Translations under genes and position numbers: made by a program
Notes under the pieces: model-generated
What the model was told of the DNA's origin: nothing
Databases searched by the model: none
What the model saw: only the letters and a program-made list of their open reading frames with translations
Part shown: positions 1-6,345 of the stretch, piece by piece
How positions within the stretch are numbered: the stretch's first letter is position 1
How the letters are laid out: each line of letters starts with the position of its first letter
Assembly (NCBI GenBank): GCA_003526375.1
Contig: DPDG01000118.1
Coordinates: 1 to 33,579 of the forward strand
Length of the DNA: 33,579 nt
Origin: Lentisphaeria bacterium
Lineage (GTDB): Bacteria > Verrucomicrobiota > Lentisphaeria > Victivallales > UBA1829
Direction: 5' to 3'

Positions 1-744
1 ATTTTCTATGGCCAGCACAATAACGATTTTTATGACACTGAGAAGCGGCGTGTCATTCTGTTGGGAACACTCGCCTGCAAGCATCGTTTTGGATGGACGC
101 TTGAACCGTGAAAGCACAGCATGTTCTTGTGCCCAATCAAACTCAATAACATGAACATTCGCGCCATAACAATAAACATTTCCCGTGAAAGTAGGCTGTC
201 TGGTGGGGCAGCAGAACTTTGAGCGTTTGCCTGTATTGTCAATCGCTCCGATATTCATTTCATACTTTGCTGTCTGGACTCCCAGGTATGGGGACAGAAA
301 ACCATTTCTCCCGCCGCCCCAAAAATACATGTAATCTTCTTCAGCAGGGGCAGTGACTTTGTAAGGCGGGATGTGCTCCTTGTTGTCGTTTGCATACATT
401 GCGACAGCTTTTCCAATCTGCGAAAAATTGGAAGCACAGGATATCCTGCGTGCAGCTTCGCGCGCCTTGTTCAAGGCAGGCAGGAGCATTCCCGCCAGAA
501 TCGCGATGATCGCAATCACAATCAAGAGCTCTATCAGGGTGAAAATCCGTATTTTCACCCTGCGAAGGAAGAATATCGAACAGGGAATTCTGAAGAAAGA
601 AGGAACAGGAAAACATTTGAACAATTGGAGGAAGAAAGGAAAAATAAGGCAGGGCACGAATTGACACTGCCGGAATGAAATATCCTTTTTACAACTTTTC
701 CTCATGAGAAACTCTATCAGGGTGAACATGCGGCAACGTTTCAT
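1..744 (-). CDS. Prepilin-type (type II secretion/pseudopilin-like) protein, 3' end outside window
   Basis: The frame is open from the ATG at 744 to the left edge (248 codons), so the C-terminus is missing. At residues 68-90 it reads FTLIELLIVIAIIAILAGML, the class III signal and hydrophobic helix of type IV pilin-like proteins, followed by PALNKAREAAR. The body (C-rich, with YCYGANVHVI and SKTMLAGECS) resembles the secreted part of DUF1559-like pseudopilins. The start at 744 is chosen because a purine-rich ribosome site (AGGAAAGGG) lies 9 bases upstream; it lies 3 bases after the stop of the GntR-type regulator, so the two are probably one transcript. A second, partial motif FTLIEFL lies at residues 7-13, which gives an unusually long leader of 67 residues. 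ATG 705 (MRKSCKK) is an alternative start. Function beyond a pilin-like surface or secretion component is unknown. Confidence 0.8.
   Translation of the reverse strand, partial: MKRCRMFTLIEFLMRKSCKKDISFRQCQFVPCLIFPFFLQLFKCFPVPSFFRIPCSIFFLRRVKIRIFTLIELLIVIAIIAILAGMLLPALNKAREAARRISCASNFSQIGKAVAMYANDNKEHIPPYKVTAPAEEDYMYFWGGGRNGFLSPYLGVQTAKYEMNIGAIDNTGKRSKFCCPTRQPTFTGNVYCYGANVHVIEFDWAQEHAVLSRFKRPSKTMLAGECSQQNDTPLLSVIKIVIVLAIEN
481..730 (-). repeat. Shared 5' pseudopilin cassette, copy A
   Basis: By eye this block aligns over most of its length with 9599-9850, with only scattered substitutions and a few indels. It encodes, in the minus direction, a partial FTLIE motif, MRKSCKKD, a Phe/Leu/Cys-rich hydrophobic stretch (PCLIFPFFL), FFLRRVKIRIFTLIELLIVI and the start of the pilin helix. 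The protein bodies beyond the cassette are much less alike than the cassette DNA itself. Confidence 0.75.
535..562. repeat. Perfect hairpin in pseudopilin cassette A
   Basis: Arms CAGGGTGAAAAT and ATTTTCACCCTG are exact 12-bp reverse complements around a 4-base loop (CCGT). The hairpin lies inside the codons for RRVKIRIFTL, just before the hydrophobic helix. An identical pair of arms occurs at 9652-9679. Confidence 0.85.
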
Positions 745-747
745 AAA

Positions 748-1881
748 TTATTTCCCTTTCCTGTTTTTCTTTTTTAATGGTTTCATGCTTTCGCGTATGA
801 CCAGTTCATACGGAGAAAAATTGACCCGCTCAGACTCGTTCATCTTCTGCCATTCAGAGGGAATGGCGAGCAAACGGTCCACGGCATTTCTGCCGATCAG
901 GAGATAGTTGAAATCAATGGTGGAAAGTCCCGGAGTCAGGAATTTACCTCCCGGGAATCCGCAGAATCCCATGATGGAGACATCCTCCGGCACCCGGAGA
1001 GAATACCGTTTCAGGGCTTTCATCGCCATGATCGCATAAAAATCGGAAAAACAGATGATTGCAGTGAACTTTCTCTTCGTTTTCAGGAGCGCCGATACCG
1101 TTTCGGCGATTTTTTCTTCGTCGTATTGCACACGGCGGAAAAGTTCAGGATCAGGATTTGCACCGATGCCTTCGAGCAACTTCAGGTATTCATCCTCGGA
1201 ATAGCCGCGTATCGCGTCATAATAGGAATCCGCTCCCAGTGTCATGATTTCCGTATGCCCCATTTCCACCATGGCAGCGATCGCGTCCCGGAACGCCTTG
1301 CGCTCATCCACAACGTTCATGGGGAACGGCATCTGCCGGAACCAGTAGAGGCAGCTGTGCGGGAACAGAACGGGAGTATGAATATTGCGCAATACATCCA
1401 GTTCTTCGGCTTCAATCCATGAGAGATAGTCCATGTGAAGAATCCCTGTGAAATCCTCCTGTTCAAGAAAATGCCTGATCTGCTCTTTCGTCTGGCTTCT
1501 CAGAAACGTCGTGGAGATTTTTTCCACCGTAATCGACAACTCCGCCGCCCGCTGTTCTATTCCCGGCAGAGTGTAGTTCCAAGGCATGCTGATCATGGTC
1601 GATTCCGGCATCATGACAAGAATCCGCCTGCGTTTCTTCTGTTCCGCAACGAAAATGCCTTTCGCCCACCGGCTGATGATCAGACCGCGGTCACAGCACT
1701 CTTTGAGCGCCTGCCGCAGAGTGGTCCGGCTCACTCCGAGGGTTTTCGAGAGATCACGCTCCGGCGGGATCGGTGTCTCCGGCGGATAGTCGCGGCAAAA
1801 ACGTTCGATCCCCGAAACCAGCTGCTGGTAGATCGGGGTTCCGCTTTGCTTATCGACTTTCAGATAATGATAAATCATCAT
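748..1881 (-). CDS. GntR-type transcriptional regulator with LacI-like sensor domain
   Basis: The 377-residue protein starts with a GntR winged helix-turn-helix (about residues 8-80: GTPIYQQLVSGIE, IPPERDLSKTLGVSRTTLRQ, RGLIISRWAKGIFVA). A periplasmic-binding-protein-like sensor follows (about 87-360) with MPESTM, AIICFSDFYAIMAMKALKR and VPEDVSIMGFCGFPGG, the pattern of LacI/GalR C-terminal domains. This AraR-like architecture usually senses a sugar; the ligand cannot be told here. Two adjacent ATGs (1881, 1878) are possible starts and no strong ribosome site precedes them. A consensus promoter and a cluster of ACCATT-like repeats lie immediately upstream, which suggests autoregulation. The pseudopilin gene begins 3 bases after its stop, so the regulator probably controls a unit that includes that gene. 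Confidence 0.85.
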   Translation of the reverse strand: MMIYHYLKVDKQSGTPIYQQLVSGIERFCRDYPPETPIPPERDLSKTLGVSRTTLRQALKECCDRGLIISRWAKGIFVAEQKKRRRILVMMPESTMISMPWNYTLPGIEQRAAELSITVEKISTTFLRSQTKEQIRHFLEQEDFTGILHMDYLSWIEAEELDVLRNIHTPVLFPHSCLYWFRQMPFPMNVVDERKAFRDAIAAMVEMGHTEIMTLGADSYYDAIRGYSEDEYLKLLEGIGANPDPELFRRVQYDEEKIAETVSALLKTKRKFTAIICFSDFYAIMAMKALKRYSLRVPEDVSIMGFCGFPGGKFLTPGLSTIDFNYLLIGRNAVDRLLAIPSEWQKMNESERVNFSPYELVIRESMKPLKKKNRKGK

Positions 1882-1884
1882 AAC

Positions 1885-1918
1885 ACCATTTCAGACCATT
1901 AGAACCTTTAATACCATT
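1885..1918. promoter_or_regulatory. Candidate operator: four ACCATT-like repeats
   Basis: ACCATT occurs at 1885, 1895 and 1913, with the related ACCTTT at 1904, so elements start every 9-10 bp, about one helical turn. They cover the predicted transcription start and reach almost to the start codon of the GntR-type gene, a position suited to repression. The rightmost element is part of a TTAAT-N3-ATTAA dyad. Confidence 0.5.
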
Positions 1919-1919
1919 A

Positions 1920-1947
1920 ATTATAAATAAAAATCATGAATTGTCAA
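1920..1947 (-). promoter_or_regulatory. Consensus sigma-70-type promoter of the GntR-type gene
   Basis: Read on the minus strand: TTGACA (1947-1942), 16-base spacer, TATAAT (1925-1920). Both hexamers match consensus exactly. The start point is predicted near 1913, inside the repeat cluster. Confidence 0.75.
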
Positions 1948-2191
1948 GGGGGCGGACATGAAAAAAGCAGGATTTTTCTCCAAATATAATGATAAAGGGC
2001 AAAAAATGAAAATATGACGTGCAGGCGCTTTGCATCTGCCGCAGTCCAGCCGCGAAGACCGGAGTGCGCAATTGGAAACTGCATATCGCGTTATCCCGGA
2101 TATCATATCGTATGATCATCCGTCCGGAAAGTTCTAACATCCTGAAAACAAAGGAATTATTTTTTTGTTAGAAAATTGTTTGGAATTCCCC
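1948..2191. other. Intergenic stretch between divergent promoters
   Basis: About 240 bases lie between the GntR-type promoter and the nrdG promoter. Only short frames on the minus strand cross it, none with a ribosome site or recognisable product. It becomes AT-rich towards 2150, with a T-run at 2160-2166. I see no RNA gene or riboswitch. Confidence 0.6.
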
Positions 2192-2219
2192 TTGAAAAAT
2201 ACAAGATATACCATATATT
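2192..2219 (+). promoter_or_regulatory. nrdG-nrdD promoter
   Basis: TTGAAA (2192-2197), 16-base spacer and TATATT (2214-2219). The start point would be near 2226. One NrdR-like box overlaps the spacer and a second follows the start point. Confidence 0.55.
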
Positions 2220-2245
2220 TCCAATAAATCTACAATATATAGTGT
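2199..2245. promoter_or_regulatory. Tandem NrdR-like boxes
   Basis: The 16-mer at 2230-2245 matches the known NrdR box ACACWATATATWGTGT at 14 of 16 positions. The 16-mer at 2199-2214 matches at 11 of 16. Their starts are exactly 31 bp apart, the three-turn phasing typical of NrdR box pairs. They flank the -10 of the nrdGD promoter, so ATP/dATP-dependent repression of this operon is likely. Confidence 0.7.
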
Positions 2246-2298
2246 TTCATGGTTTTTTACGGCTGTTCTTGCAGCCACATTTTTTCGGGATTGAAAAC

Positions 2299-2997
2299 AT
2301 GGCAAAACTTCACTTCGGATTACAGAAACTCACTTTGCTCGATTTTCCGGGCAAGGTCGCCTGCACCGTATTCACGTTCGGCTGCAATTTCCGCTGTCCT
2401 TTCTGCCACAATGCGTCTCTGGTGCACAGAGAAGGCGAGGAAGATGCTCCGGATGAAGATGACATCCTTGCATTTCTGGACAACCGCCGCGGAATTCTGG
2501 ACGGAGTCTGCATTTCCGGGGGCGAGCCGCTGTGTCATCCGGAACTGCCTGATTTCATGAAAAAGATTCATGATGCCGGATTTTCCGTAAAGCTGGACAC
2601 CAACGGGTCCTTTCCGGAACGCCTTCAGGCTGCCGTGGAGTCGCACTGCGTCGATTATGTCGCAATGGACATCAAGAATGCTCCTGAAAAATATGCGGCA
2701 ACAACAGCATCGGGGGAAGTTCTGGAAGCGATCCGGAAAAGCGTCGCCTATCTGAAACAGGGGACGGTTCCTTATGAATTCAGGACCACCGTTGTCAGGC
2801 AGTTCCATGACGCCGGAGACTTTGAAGCAATAGGAGCGTGGATCGAAGGAGCGCCGCGTTATTTTCTGCAGTCGTTCGCCGACTCGGGAAGTCTGCTGGA
2901 CAGCAGGTGCAGCGGCGTGCCGAAAGAAGAAATGAACCGGTATCTTGCCATCGCGAAGCGTTTCGTGCCTGATGCCGGGATTCGCGGAATGGAATAA
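2299..2997 (+). CDS. nrdG: Anaerobic ribonucleoside-triphosphate reductase activating protein (radical SAM)
   Basis: The 232-residue radical SAM enzyme uses S-adenosylmethionine and a [4Fe-4S] cluster to install the glycyl radical on NrdD. The cluster motif CNFRCPFC gives Cys29, Cys33 and Cys36. LLDFPGKVACTVFT before it and ISGGEPL after it are typical of NrdG/PFL-activase proteins. The frame is open upstream to 2176, but that region contains the promoter and NrdR boxes, so the ATG at 2299 (MAKLHFGLQKL), which begins at the family's usual N-terminus, is the better start; its ribosome site is weak. nrdD follows after 44 bases on the same strand. Confidence 0.92.
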   Translation: MAKLHFGLQKLTLLDFPGKVACTVFTFGCNFRCPFCHNASLVHREGEEDAPDEDDILAFLDNRRGILDGVCISGGEPLCHPELPDFMKKIHDAGFSVKLDTNGSFPERLQAAVESHCVDYVAMDIKNAPEKYAATTASGEVLEAIRKSVAYLKQGTVPYEFRTTVVRQFHDAGDFEAIGAWIEGAPRYFLQSFADSGSLLDSRCSGVPKEEMNRYLAIAKRFVPDAGIRGME

Positions 2998-3041
2998 GGG
3001 CAATCAGCAATTTAACTTTATACTTTTTGAAAGGGATGACA

Positions 3042-5396
3042 ATGTACCAAGTACAAAAACGTGACGGGAAAAACGTCGATTTCAATCTGCAGAAGATTTC
3101 CGACGCAATCAGAATGGCTTTCGAGGCACAGGAAAAACAGTATCACCCTTCCATCATTGATTTCCTCGCCTTGAAAGTCACGGCGGATTTCGAGCCCAAG
3201 ATCAAAGAGGGGCTGATCTCCGTCGAAGATATTCAGGACAGCGTGGAATCAGTGCTTGTACAGGCGGGTTACGCCGACGTTGCCAAGGCTTATATTCTGT
3301 ACCGCCGCCAGCGTGAAAAACTCCGCTCCATCTCGTCCACCGCGCTTGATTACAAGACAACGGTGGACAACTACCTGAAAATCAGCGACTGGCGCGTCAA
3401 GGAAAACTCCACAGTCACCTATTCCGTCGGCGGACTGATCCTTTCCAACTCCGGAGCGATTACGGCAAACTACTGGCTCTCCGAAGTTTACGATGATGAA
3501 ATCGCCAACGCGCACCGCAATGCCGATATTCATCTGCACGACCTTTCCATGCTGACCGGCTATTGCGCCGGCTGGTCTCTCCGGCAGTTGATTCAGGAGG
3601 GACTCGGCGGAGTTCCGGGAAAAATCACAAGCGCTCCCGCACGTCATCTGGCAACACTCTGCAACCAGATGGTAAACTTCCTCGGAATCATGCAGAACGA
3701 ATGGGCGGGCGCGCAGGCATTCTCCTCCTTCGACACCTATCTGGCGCCATTCGTGAAAGCGGACAATCTCTCCTATTCACAGGTCAAGAAATGTATCGAG
3801 TCCTTTATTTTCGGGGTCAACACGCCGTCCCGCTGGGGCACACAGGCGCCGTTCTCCAACATCACGCTGGACTGGGAGGTTCCGAACGACCTTGCGGAGC
3901 TGAATGCAATCGTCGGCGGCAGGGAAATGCCGTTCAAATACAAGGACTGCAAGCCGGAAATGAATATGATCAACAAAGCGTTCATCGAGACGATGATCGA
4001 AGGCGACGCCAACGGGCGCGGTTTCCAATATCCGATTCCGACCTATTCCATTACCCGTGACTTCGACTGGTCCGACCGGGAAAACAACCGTCTTCTTTTC
4101 GAGATGGCGTCAAAATACGGGACGCCGTATTTCTCGAATTACATCAACAGCGACATGGAGCCCAGCGACATCCGCAGCATGTGCTGCCGCCTGCGTCTCG
4201 ATCTGCGCGAACTCCGCAAGAAATCCGGCGGATTCTTCGGCAGCGGCGAAAGCACCGGCTCCATCGGAGTCGTCACCATCAACATGCCGCGCATCGCATA
4301 TCTGGCGGAAAACCGGGAAGACTTTTTCAAGCGCCTGGATCATATGATGGACATCTCGGCGCGTTCCCTCAACATCAAGCGCAAAATCATCACAAAACTC
4401 CTGAACGAAGGGCTGTATCCTTATACGAAGCGCTATCTCGGAAAATTCGACAATCACTTCTCCACAATCGGGCTGCTCGGCATGAACGAAGTCGGGCTGA
4501 ACGCGAAATGGCTGCGCGCGGATATGACGCACAAGAAGACACAGGAATTCTCCAAAGAGGTGCTGAACCACATGAGAGAGCGTCTCTCCGATTATCAGGA
4601 AAAATACGGAGACCTCTACAACCTGGAGGCAACTCCTGCGGAATCAACGAGTTACCGCCTCGCCAAACATGACAGGAAACGCTTCCCGGACATCGTCACA
4701 GCCTCCGAAGACAGCGAAACGCCTTACTACACCAACAGTTCGCATCTCCCCGTAGGTTATACCGACGATATCTTCGCCGCTCTCGACATTCAGGACGATC
4801 TTCAGGTGCTGTATACATCCGGAACCGTTTTCCATGCGTTCCTCGGGGAAAAACTGCCGGACTGGCAGAGCGCCGCAAACCTGGTCCGGAAGATTGCAAC
4901 AAATTACAAGCTCCCTTACTATACCCTGTCTCCCACCTATTCGGTCTGCAAAAATCACGGTTATATCACTGGTGAAAAACTCGAATGCCCCGAATGCGGA
5001 CAGCGCACGGAAGTCTACAGCCGTATCACAGGCTACTACCGTCCCGTCCAGAACTGGAACGACGGCAAGCTTCAGGAATACAAACAGCGCAAAGTCTACA
5101 GTTCCGCGGATATCGTGCGGAAATGCGGAGAATCCACACCGGCGGAGGCTCCTGCCGCTTCCAAAGAAGAACACTTCATTCTGTTTGCCACCAGAACATG
5201 CCCGAACTGCAAAACGGCAAAAGCGTTTCTGGATCAGGCGGGAATCAACTATGATGTCGTCTTTGCAGACGACGATCTTGAAACAGCCGAACGTTTCGGC
5301 GTCCGGCAGGCGCCGACGCTTGTCGTCAAAAAAGACGGCAAGGCGGAACGCATCATCAATGTTTCAAACATCCGCAAATACATTGATGCCGTTTAA
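3042..5396 (+). CDS. nrdD: Anaerobic (class III) ribonucleoside-triphosphate reductase with C-terminal glutaredoxin-like domain
   Basis: The 784-residue enzyme reduces ribonucleotides to deoxyribonucleotides without oxygen. In order: an ATP-cone (about residues 2-95, VQKRDGKNVDFN), which senses dATP/ATP; the large barrel with ADIHLHDLSMLTGYC and FGVNTPSRWGTQAPFSNI; a zinc site with CKNHGYITG and CPECG; and the glycyl-radical loop SRITGYYRPV (Gly about 664). After an Ala/Pro-rich linker, residues 709-784 form a glutaredoxin/NrdH-like domain with a CPNC active site (720-723) and QAPTLVV, the cis-Pro region. This fused domain probably supplies electrons to the reductase. ATG 3042 is preferred because GAAAGGG lies about 6 bases upstream; ATG 3036 and TTG 3027 are in frame. 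Together with NrdG it implies growth without oxygen. Confidence 0.93.
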   Translation: MYQVQKRDGKNVDFNLQKISDAIRMAFEAQEKQYHPSIIDFLALKVTADFEPKIKEGLISVEDIQDSVESVLVQAGYADVAKAYILYRRQREKLRSISSTALDYKTTVDNYLKISDWRVKENSTVTYSVGGLILSNSGAITANYWLSEVYDDEIANAHRNADIHLHDLSMLTGYCAGWSLRQLIQEGLGGVPGKITSAPARHLATLCNQMVNFLGIMQNEWAGAQAFSSFDTYLAPFVKADNLSYSQVKKCIESFIFGVNTPSRWGTQAPFSNITLDWEVPNDLAELNAIVGGREMPFKYKDCKPEMNMINKAFIETMIEGDANGRGFQYPIPTYSITRDFDWSDRENNRLLFEMASKYGTPYFSNYINSDMEPSDIRSMCCRLRLDLRELRKKSGGFFGSGESTGSIGVVTINMPRIAYLAENREDFFKRLDHMMDISARSLNIKRKIITKLLNEGLYPYTKRYLGKFDNHFSTIGLLGMNEVGLNAKWLRADMTHKKTQEFSKEVLNHMRERLSDYQEKYGDLYNLEATPAESTSYRLAKHDRKRFPDIVTASEDSETPYYTNSSHLPVGYTDDIFAALDIQDDLQVLYTSGTVFHAFLGEKLPDWQSAANLVRKIATNYKLPYYTLSPTYSVCKNHGYITGEKLECPECGQRTEVYSRITGYYRPVQNWNDGKLQEYKQRKVYSSADIVRKCGESTPAEAPAASKEEHFILFATRTCPNCKTAKAFLDQAGINYDVVFADDDLETAERFGVRQAPTLVVKKDGKAERIINVSNIRKYIDAV

Positions 5397-5412
5397 GTTG
5401 AAATGACAGCTC

Positions 5413-5444
5413 CTCCGCCCCCTGCCCCGGTTGCAGGGGCGGAG
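5413..5444. terminator. GC-rich hairpin between nrdD and the convergent DUF1275 gene
   Basis: CTCCGCCCCCTGC pairs with GCAGGGGCGGAG (one bulged C) around a 7-base loop. It lies in the 88-base gap between convergent genes. No T-run follows, so it may be a weak bidirectional terminator or a transcript-end stabiliser. Confidence 0.45.
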
Positions 5445-5484
5445 CTCCCCTTTCATGCGTCTCTGTTGCAGAAAACCGGATGTC

Positions 5485-6204
5485 TCACGCTCTTTTCCTG
5501 AATATTTTCCGGAACGTCCCGCGCACTCTGGCAAACTGGCGTTTCGTCGTAACCATAAAAAACACGGCAAGCAGTCCGGCAGGGGCAAGAAAGAAGACAA
5601 AATGACCGAATCTGTGCAGCAGAACCGCTCCGGCTGCCGCACCGGAAATAAAACACACAATCACCAGATAATAGTGCAGGGATTTCCCCAGTTCCGTACG
5701 GTCTTTTCCCGTAACATGGCGAAAGAGCGCTTCAGTCCCGCTCCTCAGATTGCCTGTACACATCGTCGAAGCGAACGGAAGCCCGTGAACCCGGCGGAAA
5801 GTCTGGACCTGAAGCGCACAGACGAATGAAATCAGAGAATTGACCGCGAAATCAAAGTCACCGTAGGGAACGAAGATCACAGGCGCAAGACATGCAATTT
5901 CCAGTATCAGCACGGACTGATGCCAGCCGATCCGTTTTGCCGCCGGCAGTTTCTGATGGACATATTCGGCGGCAAAAACCCCAAGCGCATAGAAAAATAT
6001 CGCCAGCAGATATTTTGCACCTGCCCCCCATTCCAGATTCGCCAGATGGAAACCGAACAGCACCATATTCCCGGTAACGGCATTGGCAAAGACCTTGCCC
6101 CGGCAGAGATAGGTATAGATATCCAGAAAGCCGCCGATGATGCTCAGCACACACGCCGCTGCCAGGCGCTCTGCGTTGGCATTTTGTGAAGTCACGACAC
6201 TCAT
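5485..6204 (-). CDS. DUF1275 (YoaK-like) integral membrane protein
   Basis: The 239-residue protein has about six hydrophobic segments and the hallmark features of the DUF1275/YoaK family: a first helix with SIIGGFLDIYTYL, then NAVTGNMVLFGFHL, and in the second half ALQVQTFRRVHG followed by TGNLRSGTEAL, so TGN occurs twice in pseudo-symmetric halves. The family's role is not established; a transporter is often suspected. The open frame reaches 6279, but a promoter at 6258-6286 places the start point downstream of that, so ATG 6204 (MSVVTSQNA) with CCGGAAA upstream is chosen. The C-terminal tail is rich in Arg/Lys and probably cytoplasmic. It appears to be a single-gene unit. Confidence 0.82.
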   Translation of the reverse strand: MSVVTSQNANAERLAAACVLSIIGGFLDIYTYLCRGKVFANAVTGNMVLFGFHLANLEWGAGAKYLLAIFFYALGVFAAEYVHQKLPAAKRIGWHQSVLILEIACLAPVIFVPYGDFDFAVNSLISFVCALQVQTFRRVHGLPFASTMCTGNLRSGTEALFRHVTGKDRTELGKSLHYYLVIVCFISGAAAGAVLLHRFGHFVFFLAPAGLLAVFFMVTTKRQFARVRGTFRKIFRKRA

Positions 6205-6257
6205 ATCTGATTTCCGGCCATGTCTTTTGAAATTGAAATCCACTGCATGATCCCGGT

Positions 6258-6286
6258 AATATACCATGCCCGGCAACATATTTCAA
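6258..6286 (-). promoter_or_regulatory. Promoter of the DUF1275 gene
   Basis: Minus strand: TTGAAA (6286-6281), 17-base spacer, TATATT (6263-6258). The start point is predicted near 6251, about 47 bases before ATG 6204. Confidence 0.55.
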
Positions 6287-6345
6287 AGACATGTTCCCCC
6301 ATGCGAGCCATATCCGGCAGGGCGCCGTTCCCATCTATGCCTGCG

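Noticed and set aside
1..60. Possible frameshift near the end of the truncated pseudopilin
   Set aside because: The last 20 codons do not show the usual H-X9-DG signature, but the frame stays open and the gene runs off the window, so no frameshift can be claimed.
2176..2298. Upstream in-frame extension of nrdG (MFGIPLEKYK)
   Set aside because: It contains the promoter and NrdR boxes and lies before the predicted transcription start.
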